A model generated the notes under the pieces. It saw only the letters and a program-made list of their open reading frames with translations, ran no database searches and was not told the origin of the DNA. Positions 23,116 through 36,079 of a stretch of DNA of 64,000 bases are shown here, in pieces. The stretch is from Mucor racemosus (Eukaryota > Mucoromycota > Mucoromycetes > Mucorales > Mucoraceae): assembly GCA_027405735.1 (NCBI GenBank), contig JAPEHQ010000017.1:317501-381500 (forward strand), written 5' to 3'. The translations under genes and the position numbers were made by a program. How positions within the stretch are numbered: the first letter of the stretch is position 1; the number at the start of each line of letters is the position of its first letter.

Positions 23116-23934
23116 TTAATGAGCTACGCTAACTTGACGTACGACACATCTTGAAATATCCATCAAAATTCTTGCTGCCTATTAAAAAAGAAAAAAAAAA
23201 AAGTTTAAATTTTTTTTTTTTTTAGCACAAAATGAAAATTTTTTCTTGTGTTTATTTTTATTTACCTCCAACACTTGATTTTCTTGTTGTTTCGCTAATG
23301 CATCTTCTTTGGAAATGTTCTTTTTGTTATATTGTCTCTTTTTTCTTGGTTGTTGTTGAATTTGAGGTTGTTCAATTTGATTATCTTCTTCTTCGTCTTC
23401 ATCATTTGATGAGGCAAAAGAGGCCAATGTGGCAGCGGCTACTGAAATATCGTCCGTAGCAGCAGTGGCAGAAGGAGTGGCAACGGTTGAAGTCGTTGCA
23501 GTAGATTTCTTTGTTCTCTTTTTAGAAGGAGGAGTAGAAGAAGGATAACTTGATTCTCTTTTGACGCCAGAATTAGTAGAAGTGGGGCTAGGGTAATAAT
23601 ATTGGGGATGATATTCTGTTTGATGAGGTTGAGGTTGTGGGGGATGTTGCTGATAATAGCTAATATTGCTGCTACTATTATTACTATTACTACTACTACT
23701 ACTACTACTATTAGAAGAGGTAGTAGGAGGAGGTGGGAGATGATAGCCAGGCAATGATGAAGGGGGAGGAAGGATATAGACTTGTCTAGGGTTGGGAGAG
23801 ACAGGTTCGTTCATTTTAGGATTATTATAAAAGTCAAAAAGAGCAGAAGGTGGAGGTAGTTTGTTTGCTGCTGATTCAATTTGTTGCTTATGATCTGATT
23901 TGAGTGTATTTGATGCTGTCAAATTAGAAGACAT
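23116..23934 (-). CDS. Low-complexity Ser/Pro/Gln-rich protein
   Basis: Two exons: 23934-23266 and 23178-23116, giving 243 aa. The long first exon encodes Pro-rich (LPPPSALFDFY, LPPPSSLPGYHLPPPP), poly-Ser/Asn and poly-Pro/Gln tracts, then a basic patch (SKKRTKKS, RKKRQYNKK) that looks like a nuclear localisation signal, and an acidic NDEDEEEDN block. The splice to the second exon adds a compact amphipathic tail, QENQVLEAARILMDISRCVVRQ, which is the only part that looks structured. No known DNA-binding domain is visible. The composition resembles fungal transcriptional regulators; this is inference. The gene is divergent from nothing nearby and lies 251 bp from the GH9 gene start. Confidence 0.7.
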
Positions 23935-24167
23935 TGGTTTTCTCTCTTTTATTCTAGATAATTGATAAATAAAACTCTCTTTTATATAATGATTCTTTTC
24001 ACTTTTTTTTTTCTTTTTGAAAAAAAAAAAAAAAAAAGGGAAAATGTAAGGAAGAACAAAGAAAAAAAGGATAATCGTTTGCTACCAATTATTTAAGTAA
24101 AAAAAAAAAAAAAAAAAAAAAAACTTTATTATGATGGAATTCGCCGTTTTAAAAGAAAAGATGATAT

Positions 24168-25298
24168 TTAGTTGACTTTGCGAATCTTATTAATCGAATC
24201 ATCATTAGTAGATACAAACATTTGACTACGGAGAGTCTGCACATGTTTCTCTGTAAGAAAATGGCACTGATTTGAGCAGGCATGTCTGACAGAGTAACCA
24301 CCACAACGATAGCAACTACGTAATGATTTAATATAAAATCATACTATTGGAAAACAAATGAGCTACTCACAATTCAGTGCCGCAAACGCATAACATGGTA
24401 GTGCATCCTGTCTATAAAAAAATGTGAGTAACTTGATTAAATTATTAAAAGATTTATTACCATTTTCTCAACAAGATGATTACATCTAGGACATCTAGTC
24501 CATTTACTTTCTTTTGCCTTGCTCAAGGTCTTTTTCAATTCTTCTTGATCATCAACAATCTTGACGACTCCTAGTATACAAAGAAATTTTTTTTTAAGTT
24601 ATATATCATGATGTGCGTTGCACAAAAATAAAAAATACCAGGATGCCAGGGACTTTGACAGGCAGTACAGAAACCCCGACGACATTCGTAGCATTCAGCA
24701 AAAGTGCATTTCTTTGTTAATTTAACATCTGCATCGAAAACAGCTTTACAAGGATTAAAGGGGCATACAACCTAAGCTTATATTAATTTTATATTTCTAA
24801 GTTTTTTTTCTTTTTTTTTTTTTTTTTGGTATAAATACAAACCTTGTTTTGTATATTAGTTTTCATTGCAACTGTTGCCCACCAGTCATCTCTTTGTTTG
24901 GCGGTATAAATGTTTTGGATTACTCGTTCGGATAAAAAGGTTGCTTTGCAATCAGGGCTTGGACATTCAATTCGTTCAAAAGATGTAATAGTATAACGTC
25001 TTTCATTTAAAATACTATCAAAATATGCACGAAGACAAGGATCACATACTGCATGCTCACATTTCTCGGCTTTCATGGAGCTTGAACTAGTACAATGTTG
25101 GATACAAATGACACACACTTCTGATTTTCTTTTCTTTCCTATAGATTTTTTAGCCACCTTTGGAGAATAGGCTTTGGTATGAGATGGAATCTTTTGAGCT
25201 GTAATAGTAGGTATATTGGCTTCAGTGCCTTTGAGACTCATGTTGTTGAAGAAATTCACAAGAGAAGACATACAAGATAGCCCGCTTTTCTTATTCAT
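24168..25298 (-). CDS. RING-between-RING (RBR) E3 ubiquitin ligase
   Basis: Five exons: 25298-24843, 24771-24639, 24570-24461, 24411-24371 and 24315-24168, giving 295 aa. The triad is complete: RING1 about 62-117 (CVICIQHC...CEHAVCDPCLR...CPSPDC), IBR about 155-195 (CPFNPC...CTFAECYECRRGFCTAC...WHPG), and Rcat/RING2 about 223-252 (CPRCNHLVEKMTGCTTMLC, CGTEFCYRCGG). The catalytic Cys that forms the E3-ubiquitin thioester is predicted at C236 in TGC. RBR ligases accept ubiquitin from an E2 onto this Cys before transfer. The protein is short: about 60 residues precede RING1 and 40 follow Rcat, with no UBA, ARI or other accessory domain seen. The substrate is unknown. Confidence 0.92.
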
Positions 25299-28030
25299 GA
25301 AATGTGATGAGAAGGAGAAAAAAAAAAGGGTATATTTGAAAACATTTCATACTTTGCTATTCCTTTTGTTCATGAAATATGGCTTGAGTTCTCACATTAA
25401 TTAATCAGTTATAATATCTTGATGGCAGTAAACTCACTTTTATTTATGATAAAATGTAAAAATGGTTGTGTATACTCTATTGCTTTATAATTGTCGTAAA
25501 AATATCAATCAAACAACCCTAGATGTCTGATTCTATGATGTTTATGTATATAGCTTTATTGATTAAATATACATGCAGATCATGACATGTAATTGTGTCA
25601 TTCAAATTCACTATGTGATTAGCATCAAAAACCTAAATTTCCGTAGTTTCAGCCATCTTCTAGAAACTCACATACCATGCATAGCTTGGCATCATGATAA
25701 TTTGGGCTAAACACTTATATACAATAAAGATAATACTAGACATCAGTTGGTGCACATGGGATTTCTGACAGATTCTGTTTACTATACAACGCTATGAATA
25801 TTCGTTTATATCATGTAAATCTTAAATTTTTATGGGGACCTTCAAACATTTATCAATAAACATCACTCTATAATTTGCTTCATATGATTTTCAACCCATT
25901 TAATCAAAGAGACAACATCAAAATGGAAGAAAAATCGGAGCCGAAATTCCGTTTTTCCAGAATTATGAGTCGGGTGAAGTCAGTTCACTATCAAGATGTA
26001 AAATATTCTTGATAGCAATAAACAGAACAAAAAATTCATATATACAAGCGAGATGTTGAATTTTAATATACTATTAATTATCACAAGATAACTTGCGAAA
26101 TTAGCCGTAATAAATCCTTTGAAAGTTTAGTTTTAGTTTTTTATCGTTAAAAAGTCAAAACTTTGCTGCAACATAACTCAACGAAATATCAAGATACAGT
26201 GGTACTCTGATAATAAAAACTGTCTATTTTCAAGTGCTCTTTAACATGTTTGAGTATAAAAGTTTTTTTCTTACTTTTTTTTTTGCTATAATATCATAAA
26301 TTCCAGAGTATTCATCGTATAAGCAACTAAAAACTTCACATTTATCGTATAGCACTAACTGAAATCTTTTTGATGCATTTTATACCCCTCAAAAATCAAT
26401 ATTTTTGGTGGAGAAATTTAAAAAATTTGCTCTAAAATGCTAATCCTTTTTCACCTCCATTTTTGGACGGGTGTTCACTCACCTTTTCAAATTTGAAATC
26501 TCGAAAATTGACAATATCCTTGGTTTCTCAACGAAAAATGCAGCCAAAAATGCCATCAAGACGTTGAATGGTAGGTACTTTTGTTAGCTATTATATAAAC
26601 CAATTTAATTATAAATATAAATATGAAAAGTTGAATTTATTGCCAAAAAACCTTCAAAACTTCAAATGAATTTTCCCCTAAATTTTATGGGTGAAATGTT
26701 TTAGAATTTTACTTAGATAGATGCAGAATCTAAAGTTGTACATAAAATAATTACATCATAAATACAAGTTGCTATACATTCTAATGAGTTATTTCCCATT
26801 TTTATTTTTTGCATCATTTTCAGGACGAAAATTCAATTGCTATTTCAAACTCAGAGCTTATAGGTCAGCAAGCCTTGAATCTTTCTAGTTTATGTTTAGA
26901 TAAATAAATCTAGAAATTATTTTATTAAATTTCATTGTTACAAGAAATTACAATACCAAATATTCTGGATTTAGCTCTAGGGCAGTGTGAATTTTTATAG
27001 TCCAGCAGTAAGTATGTACTCTATGCAACCTTATCAAAACTGGTGCGTGAAACCATTTCAATGCATATACGGAAAACAAAGAATTCAAATGTGTATCTGA
27101 GGATATAAATTACTATTTAATGCGTTTACTTTGTTTTTTTTTTAAACAAAACATTGGTTTTTATTTCAAAAGTATGGAACAATTATTAGTAGATTTCGTT
27201 TAAAATACATAATGCTTGATTTAGTACAGTATTAACATTTTTCGAGTCTGCTCTCTGACCAAAACTTGCTATACACTTTAACAGGAAAGAGAACATTTTG
27301 ATTTCAACATGTACTCTCACTTCTAAATTTGTTTTGAAATTGCCCATAACACTATAGCGTGGAGACAAAGAGTCCACATGTAAGCATGAGCAAAAACATC
27401 CAAAATAGTTATTTCAGACAATTAAATGATTTGATCAATATGAAAGTTGTTCTCCATTCTAAGCTAACTAAATACTAATGATCACTCTTGAAGCATCTGC
27501 AACACCATATATATTCCTTTTCTTTTGTTTACAGCTCGTAATTTGATATATATGTCAAGTAATTTTTGATAGTTTTAGAGTAAAAATGCCGGCATAATAT
27601 TTGGTAAGATTGCTTTTAACAAAAATCATGCAGTAGATTATAAGTTTGTAACTATTTATTTGGGGTTTGTTATTAATTATCTCTTTCGGAAGTATGCATC
27701 TTCAAGAAATAAACTATAAAAAGCACTGTATTTTATAGAATCAGTCATGACATTTGCTACAGATTCAAAAATATTGCTTGTAGTCTTCAGCATTGTTCTG
27801 AAATATATTGTTTGAACCTATAATAAACTGAATGACACTTGTTCTCAACAAGAGACAAAGAGATTCATTACAATTAAAAACAAGTTACAAGTAATCAAGT
27901 ATCTATAGATTTTAGGGAGGTAAAAAACTGCCATTTACACTTTGATTGTTGTGAAAAAAAAAATACTTAAAAGGAGGCCTTGGAATGAACTGAAAATAAA
28001 AATTATTCAGTATTTACATATACTTATCCG
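25299..28030. other. Intergenic, repeat-derived
   Basis: No gene is supported. About 26150-26850 is a diverged R2-type repeat. A segment near 25920-25985 (AATCGGAGCC...) resembles sequence just after R1 copy 2 near 44702. The ORF at 27186-27377 shows nothing recognisable. Confidence 0.5.
26150..26850 (+). repeat. Dispersed repeat R2, diverged copy
   Basis: Weak but ordered similarity to 34660-35350: GTCAAAACTTTGCTGCAACATAACTCA-type opening, CGAAAAATGCAGCC, AAAACCTTCAAAACTTCAAATG and GATAGATGCAGAATCTAAA. It is more diverged than the 11.5-12.2 kb and 34-35.5 kb copies. Confidence 0.5.
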
Positions 28031-28644
28031 ATGAATATTGATCAGGACCTTCAAGGAGAACCCACGTTTATAAACCAAGGACAACAAGTAGAACAGGCTG
28101 CTGATCAAGCTGTTGAGCAAGCACCAGTCGTAGAAGGTATGTTTACTACATTGCTAATTGTCACACAACCACTAATTTACATAAAATCACAGCACGAACA
28201 TGTCCTACCTGTGGGCGTCTTGGTTTCAGAGGATCTCGAGGATTAGCTATTCATAGAAGAAAAGATCGACGCTGTCAAGAGCTTCGTCAAGAAGCGCAAC
28301 TATTACCAGGAGTAGAAACCCAAGCGAATAGTCAACAAGAATTTATCATAGCTAATGATGTATTACTTGATGCCATTTTGGTGACTGAATCCCAACAAGA
28401 GCTGCCAATTTATATTGTTTTGTTGGTTGCTTTACGAGATGCAATTTATGGATTCTTCAGACGATTAGGAAGATGCTGTCTCTGGTTCCTAAAATTACTG
28501 TATAATTTGATGATTTTTTCTATGGGTGCATTGAATATTTACTTTGTCTATATTTATTGCTTTGAGAACTATCGACCACCATCTCTAAACAAAGCTACCT
28601 ACCTCATATCACCCAATTTTAAGGAAGAATTTACAATTATATAA
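28031..28644 (+). CDS. Small C2HC zinc-finger protein with hydrophobic segments
   Basis: Two exons: 28031-28136 and 28193-28644, with donor GTATGT and acceptor TCACAG, giving 185 aa. After a Gln/Glu-rich N-terminus, residues 39-63 hold a finger-like C-x2-C...H...C pattern: CPTCGRLGFRGSRGLAIH followed by RRKDRRC. Residues about 106-124 and 131-158 are strongly hydrophobic and could be two membrane segments separated by RRLGR. I do not recognise the family. The gene sits alone between repeat-rich blocks, so it may derive from a mobile element, but no transposase or reverse transcriptase sequence flanks it. The exon join turns two unremarkable ORFs into a coherent finger, which supports the model. 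Confidence 0.6.
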
Positions 28645-30273
28645 GCATAGCGTTTAATACAATAGATCGTGTATAAGCTGTTATAAATAAAACAGTCTAT
28701 TTAAACTAAATAAAAAAAATCTGATATATATATATAAAGAGCAAGTTTGTTTTGAATATTGAAACGTTTGGCTACATAGTTTATCATTAACCCACAAACT
28801 GACTTGATCTTTACAGCAACTTTCAAAATAACCACATTACCACCACCGATTTTTTGAGAGCGATATATATTTCCAAATTGATCTGAAATAAATATGTTTT
28901 ATCTCGCTTTCATCCTCGTCAAGGCAAAAATATGCGTTGCAAGCTAAAATGGTACATGTACATCACATTCAGTTGTTTCACTCTTAGAATATATGTATAT
29001 ATAATATTGTCTGAAATTTGAAATCTAGAAGCATGTTTTTAGATAAATAGCGATATAATGCCTCAAATTACTCTATGCCTTCAGGTTCAAAGAAATGAAG
29101 AATCAAAGCAAGCACTATATATATGGGCTTGTATTGCGTTTCTATGGTTCGTCAATGCTTTTTTATATAGTTAACTCTGTCACTTTATCAAATTTTATTG
29201 TCGAATATCAGCAATACTTTGCAACAAACCATAAAGCTTACATATCTGGTTCTATAATGATAAATAAATGTTCCATTAAATCAAGAGTGTGTAGATAATT
29301 AACAGTTTCTATATCAGACTTTATTTTTATCCATTTGAAAAGCATTATTATTCCCATTAGATAGCCTCGATGTTTACTGATTAATCTGAATTATGATATA
29401 TATCTAGTGATAAATTCTAAACTCTCAAATTTCTGTAATATAAATTTCTGATGTAGCTTGTTATTACTCATCATAAGAGAGATACTTGAAAAGATTAAAA
29501 AGAACAAAGAAAAATATGTTTCCAAAAAGGAGAAAACTGGATTCTATGTTTTCCTATATTCACTCAAAAACTTTAATGGGCCGTACACGAGGTACTGATC
29601 CATCCATTATATTAAATTTCAATACAAATATATACTTGGCGAATGCATTATGATTAAAGTAAGGTCATTATCCTTATCTCTTCCCATTGTAATACTTTTC
29701 TTCTAAAAGTATTGATTTTTGTTGGATATATATTTTTTGTGTGAAAACGCATGCTGATACAAGATTATCTCTCTTAATATCATATATATATATATATACC
29801 TAATTCATTTGCTTATCGACATCTAATAAACTATACAACCAATTTTTCTTATTAGTATATTTTTGAATATGCGGTAGTTGTCTTTTCAAGCAGCACATGT
29901 GATATTATACTTAGTTTATCAAATGCAAAACATTCGATTTTATCAATCACACAATAATTTCTTATTATTAAATGCTCAAATTTGGTATTTTTTATATCAG
30001 CCTCTTTATTTACTTTGCCCATAAGTGCTACAGCTTTACCATAAAAATTATGAGAATTACGATTTTAATATTATGATAAATATTGATATCTAAACATTGC
30101 ACTACAACATTAATTATACATAAATGAGAGGCTTACTTATTAATTTCAGTAGTTGTCACTGTCATATATGCTATTTTTGGCTGATTTAGTGCTATTTTTA
30201 ATTATAGAGTGGTTTACTGACCCATAAAACCTACTAGGGAAAACTAGGCGCCTGATTTCTATGATTTAACCCG
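28645..30273. other. AT-rich intergenic, no gene seen
   Basis: TA-rich microsatellites near 28722-28735 and 29782-29799. No ORF with recognisable content and no repeat match that I can support. Confidence 0.45.
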
Positions 30274-30780
30274 CAAATCAATGGGTACTAAAATTATATC
30301 GCTGGATACTGTTACAGCTGTATTATATACGTTAAAACTCGCAGCCCATTCAGATTAATGTTTATTAATTTCAAGCATTTTCCCAGTGACTAAATTTCTT
30401 TCAAGTAGAAGAAAAGACTTTTTTTTCCAAAAACATGTCTAAAAACCCTTTAAAAACAGCTTTTGGCTAATGAAATCAAGACATGTTCTTCCTACATCTA
30501 CTGTGCATTAAGTGCAACTTCAAAATTCAATTTTAAACCATTATTTGATTTTATAAAATTTTTAAAGAATATCTGAAACAATTGATACAAAATAGTTTGA
30601 AGGCGTATGAGTTTCCACTTCTTCATTTCCACAGCAACTCAAGGAGGCTAAATCTTTTGCAACTCTATTTATTAACATTAGAAGTATCTGCTATCACTGC
30701 AACGGGATGTCATTTGGATCCATACTCGACGAGAACTGGTGAGCTTACCGACCTTAGTAGGTGTATATAGTAGGTAATAA
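30274..30780 (+). repeat. Dispersed repeat R3, copy 1
   Basis: Aligns with about 63367-63870 in the same orientation: AATCAATGG, AGCCCATT(C/T)(A/G)GATTAAT, TTTCAAGCATTTT, AAATTTCTTTCAAG, ATTAAGTGCAACTTCAAAATTCAATTTT and GATTTTATAAAA. Near the end both copies can be read as a related peptide (DPYSTRTGELT here, GPYSARIDELT there), suggesting a decayed coding segment. Confidence 0.75.
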
Positions 30781-31538
30781 CCAACTTGTTTGAAGTGAAC
30801 TAAGCTAGATTCCCATCATAAAATACTTAAATTAAATGTCATCTCATTGGAACCATGCTATCAAAGATAAGACTGTATAGTAAATAGACAATTGCATGAA
30901 GATAGTAAGGGTATAATACTCAAATAAGTGATGTTAAAATACTAAAGTAATGTGGAGTATCCCAAATAAAAAACATATTATCAAGTAGAACAAGTAAGGG
31001 CTATTCTGAAAGCATGATTGACAGAATATATTTAAAACACCGTTCTTGATCCACTAAATCAATAACCAAACAACCCAAAATTTATACTCAAAATTAATGG
31101 AACCATTGGCAATTGCAATACAATTGCCATATAGTAAATAATCACCAAATAATATAAATAGAGACGTAGGATAACCATTGTGTGGCACATGGTTCATATT
31201 TTAATAAAGAAGGATTTTAACAGTATTCTTTTATCGCTTTTTTTACCCCTTTGTTTTACTGCATAATCAATCATAGCTCATAGGTAATAACCGTATACTA
31301 GTAATAGCAATTACAATTAGTAACACCAACCTCTCATAACCAATCATAGAATCAAAGTCCTTCGTATTTTATATCCAGATTGACAACCCAATTGATCTAT
31401 TACAGGTTACAGCAGTGCTTTTATATATAAACCCTTTAAATTTGTGATTTTATGGACTTTTTTTGAATCCGGTTGTATCATCTTATACTCTTCAAGTTAA
31501 GTCCGTTATTATTGATGTATCGTTCTTAAACTGGATCA
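30781..31538. other. Repeat graveyard, unclassified
   Basis: AT-rich sequence with LTR-like features (TATATATAAACCC near 31423, AATAAAG tracts near 31204) but no pair of ends or duplicated target that I can establish. No gene. Confidence 0.4.
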
Positions 31539-31849
31539 TGTCAAATCCAAAAAAGTAAACAATAACAGATTTGGAACCGGAAGTTACTTAATTGAATATT
31601 AACTATACCATGTTCCTAAAAGCATGGTATAGAAGCATAGTACAAAAGCATAATACGCCAGTGCGATATTCCAACATGATATACCAGCATAACACATTAC
31701 TATTAAATAACATCTAAACTATCTTATCACATTATTAATTCCCCAAATCAAATTGTATAAACCCTATTAATTTCATTCCAATAAACAATATCTCTTTACT
31801 TGATTAAATTTCTAGTTTTTATTTAACCTAAGCATATTTTGATAAATCA
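31539..31849 (+). repeat. LTR-like repeat, copy a
   Basis: Residues 31627-31849 match 33538-33762 closely (GTATAGAAGCAT, CGATATTCCAACATGATAT, TATAAACCCTATTAATTTC, TTTTGATAAATCA). The 5' limit at TGTCAAATCC is a guess based on the 295-297 bp length of related LTRs. It ends in GATAAATCA, as does the solo LTR at 7399-7695. No matching target duplication was found. Confidence 0.6.
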
Positions 31850-33034
31850 ATAGGCTAATAATGTTGTAGGTTATATTTATGCTCTACTTAAAATAAGCCT
31901 TTGAATAGTTAATAGCAATACAATCTAGAATCTTAATTTTTGTATGAAATTTCGATACCTGCATCTTATAGCTGTTGGAATATTTAAACAACCGCGTCCG
32001 GGCTGTCCGGTGATTTTTTCTAGAAATTTAAAGCTTGGAAATATCATTAGATGGCCGCTTCCGGAGATTGTTCGGCTTTTTTTTGGAAGAATGATCATTG
32101 GCAAAAATATGAGTCATATACTATGTTGTATTCCACCAAGTACCATATGTTATCACCTTCTACAGTATTAATACATCTTACAATCTATTGACTACTGCTA
32201 CAAAAACGTAATTATAAAAAGCGATGGGAAATACAATTATAACTCTTCTAAGTTTATTAAAGGTATAAAGTAAAGCAACGATTCATCTACTCGATGGATC
32301 GTTGTGGTATTTATATTAAATGTCTAATTCAAATTACTAATGCAGTAATTTGATCTTCTTGGTTTTAAAGCTGATGGGAAAAGGGATCAGCAATTACTAA
32401 TTCAGGTTATACAATTATCTATAATTGTTGTTTGTGATTTTAAATTATAGTTAAGTTTCTATATTTCATGATCTTGGTTCTCACACCAGATTCATGTTAT
32501 TCATTACTAATTTAATTTGATGTGTGAAAGGCTGCCAGTAGTTCACATCAACTACAACATGTATTTAAGTGCAAAGTCTTGATATCGGATGTAAGAAACT
32601 CCTAGCGTACTAAGTTTAAACCAGTAATTACCAAGCACACTTAGACCTCAATTATGACAACATATTATTTCATCCCAGAGGTTAATCAATCAAGTAGCTA
32701 TCAAATCAACATCCAAGCATATTTAGCGCAGCATTGAAACAAGGAAACTCACAGGCTCTGCAAAAACGGTTAAATTATGATTGATCCATTTCAATCCATA
32801 GATTACTATCAAATAGATCCAATGGTTCAATAGTGCCTTAAATTACATCTCAGGATCTCAATGTCAAATCAATATAAAAGGCCATATTTTTATATCTAAA
32901 TAAACGACATCTTGTTTTTATTATACAGTTGAAAAACTGATTCATTACTCATTCTCTTTTAATTGTATTCTTTTTTAAGTATTATTTATCAATCCTGAAA
33001 ATATACGACAGTTATGATAGGGTTTAAGCTGTGG
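31850..33034. other. Repeat-derived interval with LTR-like end
   Basis: No gag or pol sequence is seen between LTR-like copies a and b. About 32900-33010 (AACGACATCTTGTTTTTATTATACAG... to ...ATATACGACA) matches the window's right end, 63893-64000, in inverted orientation and looks like the 3' part of a further LTR: TATAAAAGG upstream and a CA end. A piece of repeat R2 (TTATGATAG...AAGCTGTGG) follows it at 33011-33034. Confidence 0.5.
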
Positions 33035-33378
33035 TGTAATGAGTACTATGATCTTATAATAGGTTGAGTCTATTAAGAAAGAAGTACCAAAGGTGGACGT
33101 TGTTGATGTTACTAACTGTAGTTGACTATTACTTTGGTCAATACTTACTATGTATTAAATGTAATTAATATTGGACAAGTAGTATTAAGTAATAGATCGG
33201 TTGGGGTTGTGATAATAAGTTTATTTGATTTAAAATTATTAACAAAGAAAGGAAACAGATATTTTCACTAAAGTTCAATATCTGATTCAACATTTACATA
33301 TTTATATGGATTATCTAACTGAAACTAATTCCTGCAATTATTGTTGAGACATCATGTAATGTGAATCATTACATGTGG
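33030..33378. mobile_element. Solo LTR (339 bp) with 5-bp TSD
   Basis: The body is 33035-33373, starting TGTAATGAG and ending TGAATCATTACA, giving near-perfect inverted tips (TGTAATGA / TCATTACA). The exact 5-bp duplication TGTGG flanks it (33030-33034, 33374-33378). The interrupted host sequence is repeat R2: AAGCTGTGG | TAAG...TTTTGATTATCTCGACG, which is continuous at 35400-35440. This is a third, unrelated LTR family. Confidence 0.85.
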
Positions 33379-33467
33379 TAAGAAATATTATTTTGATTAT
33401 CTCGACGAAAAATCAATATTTTTTGCCGAAACAAAAAATGCAGAGTAGCAATCAATTAGATCTATCT

Positions 33468-33762
33468 TGTGAATACAGAAATTAAGCCCTGTATAATGAT
33501 TTGGAAGTTTACAAAATAATAAACTAATATGTACAACGTATAGAAGCATGGTACAAAAGCATAACACGCCAGTTCGATATTCCAACATGATATATCAGCA
33601 TAACACACTACTATTAAATAACATCTAAACTACCTTATCACATCATGAATTCCCAAAATCAAATAGTATATAAACCCTATTAATTTCATTCCAATAAACG
33701 ATATCTGTTTACTTAATTAAATTTCTAGTTTTTATTTAACCTAAGCATATTTTGATAAATCA
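33468..33762 (+). repeat. LTR-like repeat, copy b
   Basis: About 295 bp from TGTGAATAC to GATAAATCA; the last 225 bp match copy a. It sits immediately after an R2 fragment ending at GATCTATC. The flanking 5-mers (TATCT, ATGTA) do not match, so it is a recombined or decayed copy rather than a clean solo LTR. Confidence 0.55.
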
Positions 33763-34267
33763 ATGTAATTATTCTAGGTACAATAATGCAAAAGCTGACT
33801 TTATTTCATTCAAAAACATAACTACTGAAGTTTCCAGTGAGCATATAATTAATAGATACAAAATAGCACTACGCTTATATACAAAAATTTAGTAGTAGAT
33901 AAAACGTGTATATATATATATATAATAACAAAAATTTTATAATCTATAAAAGTTACGGTCATCAATGTTGAAAATACCAGATCTCGTCCGATCTTCACAG
34001 GAAAATAATATCTATTAATTCAGTATATATAATAAAAATTGATTTTTAGATTTTTTTCATGTGGAAGCTAAACAATCACATTCTATGATATTTATGTAAA
34101 TATTTTTCTTACTAAGTAATCAATAAAAAAATTACAATTTATTTTATTTGTTCTGTCCTTCACGACCTATTTTGACTTGCTGTAGTACACGAAGAAACTA
34201 CGCTCAATAAGTTAAAATGAATTTTAATACAGTATTTAATTTGAATTTTCAAAGAAAAATTTTATAG

Positions 34268-35503
34268 TTTCAATCTTCAAAATTGGAGTATGCCTTCTTT
34301 CTATAACTAACCTCATAATAAACATTTTTAGAATATACTTTAGACACTACTAAACAGACATGAATTGGTCGCATAATGCTACCTATCCCTAAATTTATCT
34401 TATATCTCACGAAAGTCTCAAAAACGCGTAAAATTCACTGCTTTTCCCTTGGAAACTGGGTCTCATTTTTCATCCCTGCTCTACTTTTTGTTTTCACTAA
34501 ATAACACCAAGAAAAAATTATCTGCCAATATACCTAAGATGTTCAGCTTTAATCCAAAAACAAGTATCCGGAAATATCCTACTTTTTGCAGTTGGTATTA
34601 ATTTTTCAGTGTTAATGTTTCAGATTTTTTACGCGTATTTCACTGCTAATCTGCTAATGGGTTGAAAACTTTGAGGCTTCATATCTCCAGAACAAGTTAA
34701 GTTATACTAACATTTTTTAATAATAAAACTTACTTGTTTTAACGCGCTCTATAACATATTTTAATATGAAAAAATTCTGAGCACTTTTATTTTTTTTCAT
34801 TTTTTTGGCATTTCTATAGTAGGTTTCAAAATATTGATTAAATTGAACAACAATTTTTTTGCATTCATGTCATCAAGCTCGTTGAGCTCCCTCGGATTCA
34901 ATTTAGTTTTTTTAAAAATATTGATTTTTCGTGGAGATATCCTCAAAAATGTGTACAAAAAGGTACCTTCATCTCTAGCTTTCATTTTCCCCTTGTATAC
35001 CCTCATCCCAAATTCTGAAACTGAAAAAATTTGGACAAAAATCTTGGTCTCTCTACGAAAAATGCAGCTAGAAGGTATTGCAATAGCTCAACTGATAGAT
35101 AATATTTTTGCACATCATTTCAGTTTATTATATTTTAAATATGCTTATAAAAAGTGATGTGTGTCTTCAAAAAACCTCCAAAATTTCAATTGCATTTTGC
35201 GCATAATTTAATATGAAATGTTTGTCTAATTTTTGTTTAGATCGATGCAGAATCCAAAACTGCACAGAACCTATTTAATACGCTAGGTTGACTTACTTTG
35301 CAGTTCATGAGCATTTAAACAATTTTGTTTTTTTGAATCATTTTTCGTCCATTTTTCATCCATTTTTTTCAAATCGATTTTGGAACCCCGTTATGATAGA
35401 TCTTAAGCTGTGGTAAGCACTATTATTTTGATTATCTCGACGAAAAATCAATATTTTTTGCTGAAACAAAAAATGCAGGGTAGCGTTAAGTTGGATCTAT
35501 CCA
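34268..35503 (+). repeat. Dispersed repeat R2, longest copy
   Basis: The reference copy of the R2 family in this window: its 5' half matches 6735-7205, its middle and 3' parts match 11480-12220 and, weakly, 26150-26850, and its last about 95 bp (CTGTGGTAAGC...GGATCTATCC) match 33011-33034 plus 33379-33466. No transposase, reverse transcriptase or clear terminal repeats were seen, so its class is unknown. Confidence 0.7.
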
Positions 35504-36079
35504 CTTTAAAGATTTTACATAATTCGAAGCAATATTGGACTCAATATTGGGCTCAATATTGGGCGAACATATTTGAAAACATTTAGAAACCATCGGAAAC
35601 TTACTTTCTACGTTCTATAAAAGTAAGAAATAGATAACGGAAGCCTTATCTCAGCGAATTTTGATCCTAATAACGTCTAACCTATCTTTATTTCATTGGA
35701 TAAAAGTTGTTTTTTTGAAGAATTTTAGCATATTTTTCGAAAAAAATGTCTCCTTCTCTTCTTCAATAAAATGAAGCAACTGGAAAAAAGGCTCTTGTTC
35801 AATGAGCATCGATTCAGATGGGCTGTCCTAATTTAATAATAGCGCCAAGGAGATACCAAATTAGCCAAATCTAGCATATATGTGAAATGCACAAGATTTA
35901 GAATGAATATTGTTACAAAAAAAAAGTACAATTAATAAAGGAACTTGTTAAATTAAATCACACACAAAAAACTGAAGAGAAACTTTAATATCAATAATTT
36001 GTCCTATTTATATACAAACTCTATATTAGGTTTATCCGTTAGATCAGTATTGGATCGATTATATCTTTCTGACATTTCA
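35504..36079. other. Intergenic, no gene seen
   Basis: Contains a short tandem-like ATATTGGACTCAATATTGGGCTCAATATTGGG segment near 35530-35565. Nothing else is recognisable. Confidence 0.4.

Noticed and set aside
31850..33467. LTR-like copies a and b as the two ends of one intact retrotransposon
   Set aside because: No gag or pol between them, flanking 5-mers do not match, and the interval contains pieces of R2 and another solo LTR.
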